DNA of 64,000 nucleotides from CAZMNY01 sp964567745 (GTDB lineage: Bacteria; Planctomycetota; Planctomycetia; Pirellulales; Pirellulaceae), in NCBI GenBank assembly GCA_964567745.1, contig CAZMNY010000042.1, forward strand, positions 1 through 64,000. The letters are read 5' to 3'. Position 1 is the stretch's first letter, and every line of letters starts with the position of its first letter. The notes below the pieces were generated by a model. It saw nothing but the letters and a program-made list of their open reading frames with translations, did no database searches and was not told the DNA's origin. Below are positions 44,401-52,916 of this stretch, in pieces. A program made the translations under genes and the position numbers.

Positions 44401-45357
44401 TGGTTTCGCGCCGCGTCCGCCGGGGCGAATAGCCAAGAGTTTCTGATCACCGACAACCGCAACAACGTCTATCGACTCGGTTCAAGCGGAGGCGACGCGC
44501 CGTACTTGACCGAGTTGTCTCATCGCGTTTTGGAGCAACGGATCGTTTCCTCGCCCGCGTCGCTTGGAGAGCATGCTTTTGTCGCGGTTCGCTACGTTGA
44601 ACCGCCGTTGGATTTGAAGGCGCTCGCGAACAAGAAGAAAGACGACGAAAAGAAGCCTCGTATCGGCGACATCATTGTTCCGATGACGGTCGTCGGTTTA
44701 CGGTTGCGAGAACCCATGCCGCTCAAGGGCCGAATTGTTCAAGGGCCCATGGTGGCTGGCGATGCCGCTTTTTTCGTGTCGGATACCGAGGGGTTGATTT
44801 GCTTGGATGGCGCGGCCCATGAGGAAGATGTCTTGGGCGAACCGCCGAAATCCAAAGAGGGCGACAAGAAGACGGCGGCGAAGACGCCGGCCGAAAAACC
44901 AACTGCGGATCAAGCCGCCGCGCCCGAAGCCAGCGCCGACGAAGCCAGCACAAGTGGAGAAGCCCCAGGCGGAGAAAGCACGGGCGGAGAAAGCACGGGC
45001 GGAGACAGCACGGACGGAGACAGCACGGACGGAGACAGCACAGGCGGTGAGGCTGCCGAAGGCGATGAGAATTTGGTCGTGGTGGGAACCGTGAAAAGCT
45101 TCATTCGCTGGAAATGCTCTCTGCCCCAGAAGCGGCTTGCCGGTCCGCCTGTTCTGGACGATGACCAATACGTTGTCGCTTTCTATGACGGCGATGTCTG
45201 GCGAATTTCAGCGGCGGACGGCAGCGTAACAAAGAAGATTTCGCTCAATGAGCCAATCGTAGCCGCTCCAATCGCCTCGGCGGATCAGTTGGTTTTTCCC
45301 GGACTAGACGGAACCCTGCGTCTGCTTCCGAGACTCGAAACAGCTCGGATTCCCTAA
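41479..45357 (+). CDS. Membrane-anchored PQQ-like beta-propeller protein
   Basis: 1292 residues. Residues 1-60 form a helical module (FLDLLEKQGFLDSSIINELR, then VIAKKLVESGHLTKFQATKL) of the kind found at the N-terminus of many planctomycete proteins, including Ser/Thr kinases. A low-complexity linker holds a QQQQP repeat. A single membrane helix lies at about 212-234 (LMLIGGAALLLLLVAGGFLF), so the N-terminus is cytoplasmic and the rest periplasmic. A TPR-like region follows (AERDYKQLSYSQAIEKYDMF), and then PQQ-type blades such as YGVNAKDGQMLWRRF, VCIKPRSGELVWRTS and VSAVNGDSGEPIWQT. Near residue 1165 sits a Gly-Gly-Glu-Ser-Thr repeat. It starts 64 bp after the second exbD and 3 bp before the next gene. 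No enzymatic site was seen. Confidence 0.87.
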   Translation: MPAKKFLDLLEKQGFLDSSIINELRKQVAEATVVVTPEVIAKKLVESGHLTKFQATKLVGQAKEGAEKPTKKKRKKRADDDIVLLEDASESAGEQPKPPKSRKKKQQQAQQQQPQQQQPQQQQPQQQGGVTPLGGLTPLGLDPIESAQGGLAGVDDMLNDPSSDGEQTGSALAPGKKKKGLFGGRKKKTVGYKKPPPAPDSVWDTKLMLIGGAALLLLLVAGGFLFYSLTKGTAKELFNEAERDYKQLSYSQAIEKYDMFLRSYPNDENVSLANVRKGMSRIWQNANDAQAALDMAVKVLPEIEEEEAFEEARSELASVLPEIARKFSVQAESTADTTIAAEKLQKTEQALELVNNATYIPTSMKKQIQARINQIQETLVVVRHAIGKENDLLTAVRDIQTASDEGDMKKVYEVRDTLLDKYPGLDSNEVLRAQLLQVSARERTLVKLDTTALENSTDERAETGDQVVMAVHKGGTVDGVDQDVVLVRAAGAIYGVNAKDGQMLWRRFVGDALGNPVRASVEVDANVLFNDGKNNEVVCIKPRSGELVWRTSIGEKFLGPHVTSDEQVLVTTVGGMIVKLAADTGVVQKRAASPLPVAVHATVKTRRPQIYQLAEHTNLYVHATTDTDVDGDKHEALECREVYYLGHKAGSVVTSPVVQLGFIFVAENKSPEICDLHILRINDEGLSLRTAQPPIRLQGRVVVDPVIANRRLVITTDLGSIYVLDVDPSAEKNPVTDAVEPLLVDRADSLVSYALVDKASLWIGDNRLTRYNIQVAKSELSRRWVKLPGDVFRFPLQRIGNAVIHVRTPEGSTGVTVSAVNGDSGEPIWQTTIGASAGAAFFTPDGALRAVSSRGRLYEAGGGGHGGHASLVGDAAGDGKGGAFLHGVDLGNGKLAVCSLSDRRRFVLVDKASGGAISQHRMTTAAAPTAEPVLAAGGLVAGLENGEVVLINPENGEYLVRPFYPTVAAGNQVNWFRAASAGANSQEFLITDNRNNVYRLGSSGGDAPYLTELSHRVLEQRIVSSPASLGEHAFVAVRYVEPPLDLKALANKKKDDEKKPRIGDIIVPMTVVGLRLREPMPLKGRIVQGPMVAGDAAFFVSDTEGLICLDGAAHEEDVLGEPPKSKEGDKKTAAKTPAEKPTADQAAAPEASADEASTSGEAPGGESTGGESTGGDSTDGDSTDGDSTGGEAAEGDENLVVVGTVKSFIRWKCSLPQKRLAGPPVLDDDQYVVAFYDGDVWRISAADGSVTKKISLNEPIVAAPIASADQLVFPGLDGTLRLLPRLETARIP
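41794..41859. repeat. QQQQP-encoding 15-bp tandem repeat
   Basis: Units of 15 bp at 41806-41820, 41821-41835 and 41836-41850, flanked by partial units, encode Gln-Gln-Gln-Gln-Pro. Codon use alternates caa and cag, so the units differ by synonymous changes. Confidence 0.9.
44968..45048. repeat. GGEST-type 15-bp tandem repeat
   Basis: Five 15-bp units start at 44968, 44983, 44998, 45013 and 45028, followed by a partial unit. Units one and two are identical (ggcggagaaagcacg); later units change Glu to Asp. They encode a Gly/Glu/Ser/Thr linker in the propeller protein. Confidence 0.92.
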
Positions 45358-45360
45358 CCG

Positions 45361-47760
45361 ATGAAAAGTGCCTTGAGAATCAATACAGCATTCACAATTT
45401 CTGCCCGGGCGAATCGATCCATGGCGTTCCTCTCGAGCCGTAATCTCGCGCGGTTTTCGCTTGCCGCGGTCATCGTGGCTTGCCAGTTGTTGGCCTGCCA
45501 GTGCGCGCTGGCCCAGGATGACAAAGAGATCTACCAAGAAGACCCGTTTGACGTGTTGACCTTGGGGGAACGGCAAGGAAACCAAGTTATCAAACTGGTT
45601 CCGCTGAGGTTTCCGACGCGGGTGATGCCAAATCCCAAGCCGCGAGGAAAACTGCGAATTCGCAAGTTGGATGAACCGGCTGATGAGTACGAGGTGAGTT
45701 GGAATTCGGTTGCCAAGCTCGAGTTTTTCGAGTCGATGGTGCTTACGAAGGCTCGTGAGCTGACGGAAGCCAAAGAGTATGACAGGGCTTTCCGGCACTT
45801 GGCGTTTCTTAAAGCGCAGTATCCTCAGACGCCCGGTCTAGCGCTCGGCGTCCACGAGTTTCTCTACGTCAACGCGGCCTCCATGATGAGCGATCAGCCG
45901 AATCGGGCGTTCGCGATTTTGGAGGAGCTTTTTCGCCTCAGTCCCAACTTCAAGTATCGAGGCGGTCGATCGGTCTCCGAGGCGGTCAATGTCATTGTGG
46001 AGCGGCTGCTTGGCGATTACCTCAAGGCGAAGGACCACACTTCGATGCGACGCATGCTCATTCGTTTGAGCAAAGCCTACGGCGATTCGCGGCTCCCCTC
46101 GCTGGCCAAGTATCGGGATACACTCGACAAACTGGCGCAAGCCAAACGCGATGAAGTGAACCAGCTCGTCGCCGACGGAAAACTGCGTGACGCATATCTC
46201 AATAGCCGGCAAATGTTGAGCATCTGGCCGCAGGTCGCAGGCGGCGCCGCGTTGGCCGAGAAGACATCCAAGTTGTATCCCATCGTTTCCGTTGGCGTGC
46301 TCGACGCCGCGAGCGAATATGACCCGAGCGCGATTGATAACTGGGCGAGTCGTCGCGCGGGTCGGCTTTTGGTTCGCTTGATGATGGAATATCGCGAGGC
46401 GGGCCCGGAGGGCGGCGAGTACGTATTTCCTTGGGGCACCTATGAGCGAAGTGAAGATCTTCGCCGCTTGACGCTCATCGTCAGTCGCAAAGCGGTAACA
46501 GCCGGCGGGAAGCCGCTAGACGGTTACATGATTGCTCGGCGATTGTTGCGAATGGCGGACCCAGACGACCCGCAATACTATTCGGCTTGGGCGGACTTGG
46601 TGTCGGGAGTTTCAGTTGAGGCCATTTACAAGGTCCACATCGATTTGCGGCGGCCCAGCATGATCCCCGAGTCGTTGCTGCAAGTGACGCTCGACGAACC
46701 TGCCGACGGCGCACCCGGACCCTCACGGCAAAACGGCGCCTATGACGTTGGCGCGTCGCAGGGCGAGGTGGTCCGTTACATGCGGCGGAAGGACTATCCG
46801 TTCACCGGAACAACGCAACCGGCCGAAATCATCGAGCGAAAATACGAAGGGACCCAGTTCGCGATTCAAGCGTTGCTGGATCAAGACATCGATGCAATCG
46901 ATCGAATTTATCCATCCTTTGTCAATTCGCTACGGGGCGAACCGGGCATCAAAGTTTCGCCCTATGAAACGCCCACGCTTCATTTTCTAGTTCCCAACCT
47001 GAACAAGCCGTTTCCGTCCAGCCGGACTTTTCGTCGAGCTCTTTTGTATGCCATCGATCGTGAGCGGATTCTCCATTCTACGTTGTTAGAGAATGCGGTT
47101 AGCCCGGGTTCCCGAGTGATTAGCGGACCTTTCCCGGCAGCTCGCGACGCCGATGACCCGTTGGCCTACGCGTACAACGAGAAAACAGTGCCGCTGCCCT
47201 ATTTTCCTAAGCACGCCGTTCTGCTCGGAAATCTTGCTCAAGTCGAGTTCGCCCAGTTGTCGGAACGAACGAACACGGAGCCACCCGAACGGCCGACGCT
47301 GATTCTCGCCCATCCAGCGGGCGAGCAGGCGAGCTTGGCCGCCGCGGCCATTGCAGCTCAATGGAATTTGATCGGTTTCAATTGCACCACGAAGTCGTTG
47401 CCGCCCGGCATGTCCCGCGATCCGTCGGACGACTGGCACTTCCTCTATGTCGAAACCGTTGTCCGTGAACCGGTCGCCGATGCTCGTCGACTGCTTGCAT
47501 TCGACGGAGTCGCCAGAAGTGACAGCGACCACTTGGGGCAAGCTTTGAGACGACTCGAGACAGCTCGGAATTGGAAGACATTGCGTGGTCGGCTGCACGA
47601 CGTCCATCACACGGTGTTTTCTGAACTCGTTCTGCTTCCGCTTTATCAGGTCGTTGACCATTGTGCTTACCGTGAAGGCTTGCGCGGCGTCGGCGACCGG
47701 CCGTCGTCGTTCTATCAGAACATCGAGTTCTGGGAAGTCTCGCCGAAAGCGGTCGACTAG
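45361..47760 (+). CDS. Secreted TPR protein fused to a peptide-transporter-type substrate-binding domain
   Basis: 799 residues; an in-frame ATG at 45421 would start directly at the signal peptide (SLAAVIVACQLLACQCALAQ). Residues about 90-350 are helical and TPR-like (AKEYDRAFRHLAFLKAQYPQ). The C-terminal 250 residues resemble the SBP_bac_5 family of oligopeptide ABC-transporter binding proteins: LHFLVPNLNKPFPSSRTFRR, ALLYAIDRERILHSTLLENA, and SELVLLPLYQVVDHCAYREG. No transporter permease or ATPase is encoded nearby, so the domain probably serves recognition rather than import. It begins 3 bp after the propeller gene and is presumably part of the same envelope system. Confidence 0.8.
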   Translation: MKSALRINTAFTISARANRSMAFLSSRNLARFSLAAVIVACQLLACQCALAQDDKEIYQEDPFDVLTLGERQGNQVIKLVPLRFPTRVMPNPKPRGKLRIRKLDEPADEYEVSWNSVAKLEFFESMVLTKARELTEAKEYDRAFRHLAFLKAQYPQTPGLALGVHEFLYVNAASMMSDQPNRAFAILEELFRLSPNFKYRGGRSVSEAVNVIVERLLGDYLKAKDHTSMRRMLIRLSKAYGDSRLPSLAKYRDTLDKLAQAKRDEVNQLVADGKLRDAYLNSRQMLSIWPQVAGGAALAEKTSKLYPIVSVGVLDAASEYDPSAIDNWASRRAGRLLVRLMMEYREAGPEGGEYVFPWGTYERSEDLRRLTLIVSRKAVTAGGKPLDGYMIARRLLRMADPDDPQYYSAWADLVSGVSVEAIYKVHIDLRRPSMIPESLLQVTLDEPADGAPGPSRQNGAYDVGASQGEVVRYMRRKDYPFTGTTQPAEIIERKYEGTQFAIQALLDQDIDAIDRIYPSFVNSLRGEPGIKVSPYETPTLHFLVPNLNKPFPSSRTFRRALLYAIDRERILHSTLLENAVSPGSRVISGPFPAARDADDPLAYAYNEKTVPLPYFPKHAVLLGNLAQVEFAQLSERTNTEPPERPTLILAHPAGEQASLAAAAIAAQWNLIGFNCTTKSLPPGMSRDPSDDWHFLYVETVVREPVADARRLLAFDGVARSDSDHLGQALRRLETARNWKTLRGRLHDVHHTVFSELVLLPLYQVVDHCAYREGLRGVGDRPSSFYQNIEFWEVSPKAVD

Positions 47761-47852
47761 TCCGTTGTGAATGCCCGTTGTGAATGACTGTGCGGCTTGA
47801 GTTTGAAATCGTTGAACTCATACATGACGAACGTCAACAAGTGAATAGATCC

Positions 47853-49421
47853 ATGACACCAAGAACAGCACTAATCGGCTTGATCGCACTCGCCATACTT
47901 GCCACGAGCAACGGCGTCGCGAACGCTCAGAAATCGTGGGAGTACAGTCCGTACGACTTGCGGGTTTGGGTCGCCCTCGAACCGTCGCCGCGGCTCAGCG
48001 ACGCCAACTTTGATGTCATTGCGAAGAATTTGAAGCGACGAGGCAAGATTGTCGGCAAGGCAGCCTGGAAAGTCCGGCCCAGCTTGGCGCCTCAGACAAT
48101 CGCCAGCGACATTCTTTACTACATGGACGAGGTGACGCCCGAACAACTGATCGAGGCGGACTCGGCTGGGAAGGACGACGTGATTTCGGTTGCGGACAAA
48201 GTCTACCTGGCAGCGGTGACGGACGAGCGATTCCGTTTCCGCGTTGTCGTCCGCGAGTTGGACATGCATACCCGAATTTGGGGCAGGCAGTTTTCCGCCA
48301 ACGTCGTCTCGCCCGACCGAATTGCCGATACCGTCACCAACTTGATGGTGCGGGCGTTTAATCCGGTGATTCGAATTGAGGAGATTATCGAAAAGAAGAA
48401 GGCGGTCGTCGCTCGACTGAGGTCGTCCGGCTTGCTCGTTGGCGATTCCATTTGTTCGATTGCCGATGGCGATGTCTTCCAGCCGGTGGTTCGGCGGAAT
48501 GACCGACTTGGACAACCGCTCCGGGGCGGTATCGTCGTCCCGCCATGGACCGTCTGCCACATGCTTGGGTTTATGACCGAAAAGCAGTTCGAAGAGCTGA
48601 CAAAGGAAGAGGAAGAGCCGGAGGAGGGCGAAGAAGAGAAGGCGGAGGAGACGCCCGAAGAGCCGACGGAAGAAGAGGAGGAAGCCGCGAATCAACTGAC
48701 CTTGAACATTAAGCTTTGGCTTCATGGCGGCCGCAGCAATCCGCTCGGTTTGCGAAAGGGATTGCGAACCCAACGCTACGGAGTGTTGATTCGACCCAAC
48801 GGCGAGTCGACTCGGATTCTGCTGAAGTCCGACGTAATCGGCGCCGCTCACCCGCTGGTCGGTTACGATTTCTATGAAAAAGACCCGCACGACAAAAAAA
48901 TCCCGGCGAAGCACCTGGGCAAATCCGATTGGCGCGGCGCCTTTGATGTCAAGCCTAACGGCTCACCGTTCCGCTTGATCTATGTTCGCAGCGGCGGAAA
49001 ACTGATGGCGCGAATGCCGACAGTTCCCGGGCAACATCCCAGCGTTGTTGCTTTCATGAGAGACGACGACCGGCGACTTCAGGCGGAATCGTACGTCCGT
49101 TCGGTCGAGAGCGAGATCATGGACCAAGTCGTTCAACGCAAGTTGTTGGCGAGGGATTTTCAGAAGCGGCTCGACGCGGGCCGGACCGATGACGCCAAGA
49201 CCGTGCTCGAGAGGTTTCAAGCTCTTCCCAAGCAGACCAACATGAAAGACCGACTCGACTCGCGCAAGGGTGAGATCATCGAAGTCGGCGTGGTCGATCC
49301 GCGAACGGAACGGTTGATCAAGCGGCTCTTTGGTCAGACCGAAAAACTGGTTGCCGAGCACATCGACCCAGCCACCTTGCTGAAATTGCAGCGAGCGCTC
49401 GAAGAGAAAAAAGGCAACTGA
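47853..49421 (+). CDS. Secreted protein of unknown family
   Basis: 522 residues from the ATG at 47853; a GTG at 47841 is an alternative. A signal peptide (TALIGLIALAILATSNGVANA) is followed by a mature part opening with YDLRVWVALEPSPRL. A compact alpha/beta region runs to about residue 240. A Glu-rich segment follows (EEEPEEGEEEKAEETPEEPT, near 255-275), then a beta-rich part (GVLIRPNGESTRILLKSDVI; FRLIYVRSGGKLMARMPTVP) and a helical C-terminus. I recognise no family or catalytic motif. It is the last gene of the block that starts with the tandem paralogues and lies 92 bp after the TPR/binding-protein gene. Confidence 0.75.
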   Translation: MTPRTALIGLIALAILATSNGVANAQKSWEYSPYDLRVWVALEPSPRLSDANFDVIAKNLKRRGKIVGKAAWKVRPSLAPQTIASDILYYMDEVTPEQLIEADSAGKDDVISVADKVYLAAVTDERFRFRVVVRELDMHTRIWGRQFSANVVSPDRIADTVTNLMVRAFNPVIRIEEIIEKKKAVVARLRSSGLLVGDSICSIADGDVFQPVVRRNDRLGQPLRGGIVVPPWTVCHMLGFMTEKQFEELTKEEEEPEEGEEEKAEETPEEPTEEEEEAANQLTLNIKLWLHGGRSNPLGLRKGLRTQRYGVLIRPNGESTRILLKSDVIGAAHPLVGYDFYEKDPHDKKIPAKHLGKSDWRGAFDVKPNGSPFRLIYVRSGGKLMARMPTVPGQHPSVVAFMRDDDRRLQAESYVRSVESEIMDQVVQRKLLARDFQKRLDAGRTDDAKTVLERFQALPKQTNMKDRLDSRKGEIIEVGVVDPRTERLIKRLFGQTEKLVAEHIDPATLLKLQRALEEKKGN

Positions 49422-49868
49422 TCGGCGTTGCCTCGGCTGCATCAAAAGCCGCTTCTCCCACGACGCGCACGATGCGTGAGAGTCGGGGGCCAACGCGCGC
49501 ATCTTAGTCCCCAGTTAGGTCATCGTCTCCACGCGGTTTGTCGCCGATCGAACTGCGGCTGGAGGCCTGGAAGCCCCAGATGCGCCTGAGATGGTTGCGT
49601 TGTGCGGGTTACATCTAAGCAACTCTGCTCGCGAAAGCAAGGATCGCACGCGGAGACGCTGAGGGCGCGAAGCAAGACGGAAAGACTTTTCGTCGAACTT
49701 AGGTGGCAGAGGCGCGGACGAGACCAAGATCTAACGCTCCTATCACCTTTGTCGTTCTTATTTTCACTTGCCGTTTCGCACTTGCACGCTTCGGACTCCG
49801 CCGCCCCCCCCCCCGACGCGTCAGGGAAACAGGCAACTCATCGGATGCGTAGCGATTGTTCTACTTGT
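49422..49868. other. Convergent intergenic region
   Basis: About 450 bases between two convergent genes. I see no clear terminator hairpin, gene or repeat. An 11-base C run lies at 49804-49814. Confidence 0.5.
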
Positions 49869-52800
49869 TCAATCTGCTTGCTCAATCAACGTATGCAGCT
49901 GATTCGCCGCCAAGTTCTTGAATTCCGACCATTGCCCATTCGGCCAGCGAATTCGGATGTCGGCATTTCGCCTCTTGTCGATTCCCAGGAGGAGGCGTCT
50001 TTCGCTGTGCGAGAAAAACCCGTCGCCGGCGCTGATTGTATAGACTCGTTTCGATGCTCCATCGAGGACTTCGATGCGGGTGCCAACTGCGTCTCGATTG
50101 GACTGAACGCCGACGAGTTCTAGCACGAGCGCGTTGCCTTTTTCCGGGCACTCGTTGTCGAGCAATGCGACCGCGTCTTGTTGGTGCACGATCAGCAGAT
50201 CGGTGTCATTGTCTCGGTTCCAGTCCCACTTCACGACGCCTCGTCCGAGTCGTTCGTTCTTGAAATACGCTCCAGCTTCGTCGCTGACATCTCGATATCG
50301 GCCACGCCCCGACTCGCGAAACAGCTGCGCTTGCATCTTCCAAGGATCGCCTCGATGGCGAAGATCGTCGATATGCCCGTTCGCGACGAACAACTCCCAG
50401 CGACCGTCGAGATCCAGATCGATCGCTTGGGCGCCGAATCCGAGCAATGGCAAAGTGGGGTCCGAGAGGCCGGTCGACTTGGTGGCGTCGCGAAACAACA
50501 TATCACCGAGGTTGAGATACATCGTGTTCGATTCGCCATGAAAATTGGTGACGTAAATATCGAACAGCCCGTCGTAGTTGAAGTCGGCGCAGGCGAGTCC
50601 CATACCCGCTTCGGCTTCGCCGCGGTCGCTGACCGAAACGCCGGCGTCGCGCCCCTGACGCTTGAATTGAGGGCTGCCCGTCTTGGCGAGATTTTGAAAT
50701 AGAAAATTGGGTTCGCCATCGTTGGCGATGTAGATGTCCAACCACCCGTCGTTGTCGTAGTCGGCGACGAGGGTGCCGAGTCCTTTGCCGTCGGGCGCGA
50801 CGATGCCGGATTGCTTCGTGATGTCGGTGAAGCGACCGTCGCCGCGATTCCAGTACAGTCGGTCTTGTTCAGCACCGAAGTTGTGCGGGTCGCAAGTCGC
50901 GGCGCGACCATCTTCCGCATGGCAGACCCGCAGCGAGTCGACATAGTTTGTCAGGTAGAGATCGAGCAGGCCGTCGCGGTCGAAGTCGGCAAGAGTGACG
51001 GCGGACGACCACTGCTCGCCCCCCAACCCGGTCTCGTCCGTGATGTCTTCAAATGTCCCATCGCCGTTGTTCCGATAGAACACGTTGCGGCCAAAGTTGT
51101 TGACGAAGATGTCGGGGTCGCCATCATTGTCGAAATCGGCCGACGTACATCCTTGTCCGTATTGATGATCGCCCAAACCGGCGGCCTCGGTGACGTCGAC
51201 AAACTGGCCGTCACCCAAGTTTCGAAAGAGGCGATCGGTATGTTCGCGATTCGCGTCCTTGGCGGGCAATGGACATCCTTGAGCCAGGTACAAGTCGGGG
51301 AAGCCATCCATGTCATAGTCCAAAACCGCAACCCCTCCGCCCATGCTTTCCACTAAGTACTTCAATCCCGATTGGCCGTTGAAGTAGCTAAACCGAACTC
51401 CAACCTCCTCCGCGACATCACGCAACGCCAGTCGGCTTCGGCTAGGAGGCTTCGCGGGAAGATGATTTCGTTTCTTCAGGCTGACTCGAGTCTGGATCGA
51501 CGAATTGGCGTTGGGCTGATTCGGTTCACTGGTCGAATCGGCGGGCCCGATAGACGGGCCATGTTGTTTCGTCGCCGACTGCTGAGAGGCAACGCGGCTG
51601 GCTTGTTGCATCGCGGCCAGCTTTTCTCCCGCGACGGATGGAATCGTCCTGCCAGGCCCTTCTCGCTGCACAGTCGACAAGGCGATTCGCACGTCGGCTT
51701 GCGTCTCGACGTTTGAGTTCATCGTCTGCGCCTGTTCGAACCACCAGAGTGCTTCCTCGCGGCGATTCAGTTTGGCCATTGTTCGAGCGACGGATTGCAC
51801 GATCGGCAGGCGGAGCTTTGAGTCCTTCTTTCCGTGCAAGACGCGGCTCGCTTGACGCCGCATGAAATCCCCGAGTGCAGCGAGTTGATTCCATTTGTCC
51901 GCCTCGTCGCGGCGTCCGAGTCGCTGTAGCGAGGCGGCATAGCGGTTTTGGGCGGCCAGATCATTTGGCATGACATCGAGCAGCCGCCGATAAGCTTGCT
52001 CAGCGGTCTTCCAATCGGTCTGCTCGGTCGCGAAGCGTCCCAGGCTGCGCCAGTAGTGTTCACCCGCGGCTTGCAAATCGAGTTCCTGGCTGCCGAGCAC
52101 TTCACCCGCTTCTTCGAATTCCAGCTGATTCATCAATGCGTCGGCTAATAGTCCGGCGGCGTCAGCGTGACGGGGGCGCCGTTTGAGCGTCGAGCGGAAC
52201 AACTGTTCGGCCGCTTTGTGTCGCGAGTCGAACAGATAATAGCGTCCCAACGCGATATGACTTGGCAAGTCGTCCGGATTGGCGGCGACGGCCGAGGCGA
52301 CTAGTTCTTGGCCCTTCTTTGCATCCGTGACGCCCGCCGCAATCGACTCGTGAAGAACCAATTCGTTAATCGTCCACGGCCGGAGCATGCGTATGCCTTG
52401 GAGCTGACGACGAACGTCAATGATGCGCATCTGCGCGACATAAAGCTGGACGAGCCGATCGCGAGGCAGAACGTACGTTGGGTTCAGGGCGACGGATCGT
52501 AGGAGTCCTTTTTCGCCATCAGCAAGGTCGTGGTCCTCCAAATGCAACGTCGCTTCAAGGTATCGCGCGGTTCCGCCTTGCCTTCTCTTGGGCGCCTCAG
52601 CAGGCAAGCTGCCGTGATCCGGAACTCGCCGCCACAACTTACTTGCCAGTTCGCGATCGCCTTCGTCTCGGGCAATTTGGCCCAACACGAGAAGAGCTTG
52701 CCCGTTGTCCGGTTCGGCCTGAAGCACTCGTGTGTAAAGTTGTTTCGCAGCGGCAATATCAGGCTTGGCGATCGCATCATTCGCTTGTTTCGTCCAAAGG

Positions 52801-52916
52801 GCCACCTGCTGCTCGGTCGTCAATTCCGTCTGCTCCGGCTCTGTCATCATGACGACCGTCGCCAAAATCAAAATGGTGGCGACCACGATGATTGTCGCCA
52901 TTTGAAATCGAGTCAT
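49869..52916 (-). CDS. CRTAC1-type protein: TPR + FG-GAP propeller + ASPIC/UnbV
   Basis: 1015 residues. An N-terminal membrane anchor or uncleaved signal (MATIIVVATILILATVVMM) leads into a TPR region to about residue 430 (AAKQLYTRVLQAEPDNGQAL and similar). From about 510 come FG-GAP/VCBS blades with Ca-binding loops: VLDYDMDGFPDLYLAQG, SADFDNDGDPDIFVNNFG, LADFDRDGLLDLYLTNYV, VADYDNDGWLDIYIANDG and others. The ASPIC/UnbV domain ends the protein (GVQSNRDAVGTRIEVLDGAS; GIDKRRNADIRIRWPNGQW). It is expected outside the cytoplasm, bound to the membrane. Its start overlaps the stop of the TPR gene by 4 bp. Molecular function is unknown. Confidence 0.9.
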   Translation of the reverse strand: MTRFQMATIIVVATILILATVVMMTEPEQTELTTEQQVALWTKQANDAIAKPDIAAAKQLYTRVLQAEPDNGQALLVLGQIARDEGDRELASKLWRRVPDHGSLPAEAPKRRQGGTARYLEATLHLEDHDLADGEKGLLRSVALNPTYVLPRDRLVQLYVAQMRIIDVRRQLQGIRMLRPWTINELVLHESIAAGVTDAKKGQELVASAVAANPDDLPSHIALGRYYLFDSRHKAAEQLFRSTLKRRPRHADAAGLLADALMNQLEFEEAGEVLGSQELDLQAAGEHYWRSLGRFATEQTDWKTAEQAYRRLLDVMPNDLAAQNRYAASLQRLGRRDEADKWNQLAALGDFMRRQASRVLHGKKDSKLRLPIVQSVARTMAKLNRREEALWWFEQAQTMNSNVETQADVRIALSTVQREGPGRTIPSVAGEKLAAMQQASRVASQQSATKQHGPSIGPADSTSEPNQPNANSSIQTRVSLKKRNHLPAKPPSRSRLALRDVAEEVGVRFSYFNGQSGLKYLVESMGGGVAVLDYDMDGFPDLYLAQGCPLPAKDANREHTDRLFRNLGDGQFVDVTEAAGLGDHQYGQGCTSADFDNDGDPDIFVNNFGRNVFYRNNGDGTFEDITDETGLGGEQWSSAVTLADFDRDGLLDLYLTNYVDSLRVCHAEDGRAATCDPHNFGAEQDRLYWNRGDGRFTDITKQSGIVAPDGKGLGTLVADYDNDGWLDIYIANDGEPNFLFQNLAKTGSPQFKRQGRDAGVSVSDRGEAEAGMGLACADFNYDGLFDIYVTNFHGESNTMYLNLGDMLFRDATKSTGLSDPTLPLLGFGAQAIDLDLDGRWELFVANGHIDDLRHRGDPWKMQAQLFRESGRGRYRDVSDEAGAYFKNERLGRGVVKWDWNRDNDTDLLIVHQQDAVALLDNECPEKGNALVLELVGVQSNRDAVGTRIEVLDGASKRVYTISAGDGFFSHSERRLLLGIDKRRNADIRIRWPNGQWSEFKNLAANQLHTLIEQAD

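Noticed and set aside
49804..49814. Run of 11 C residues
   Set aside because: A simple homopolymer in a non-coding gap with no associated structure; possibly a sequencing-sensitive site.
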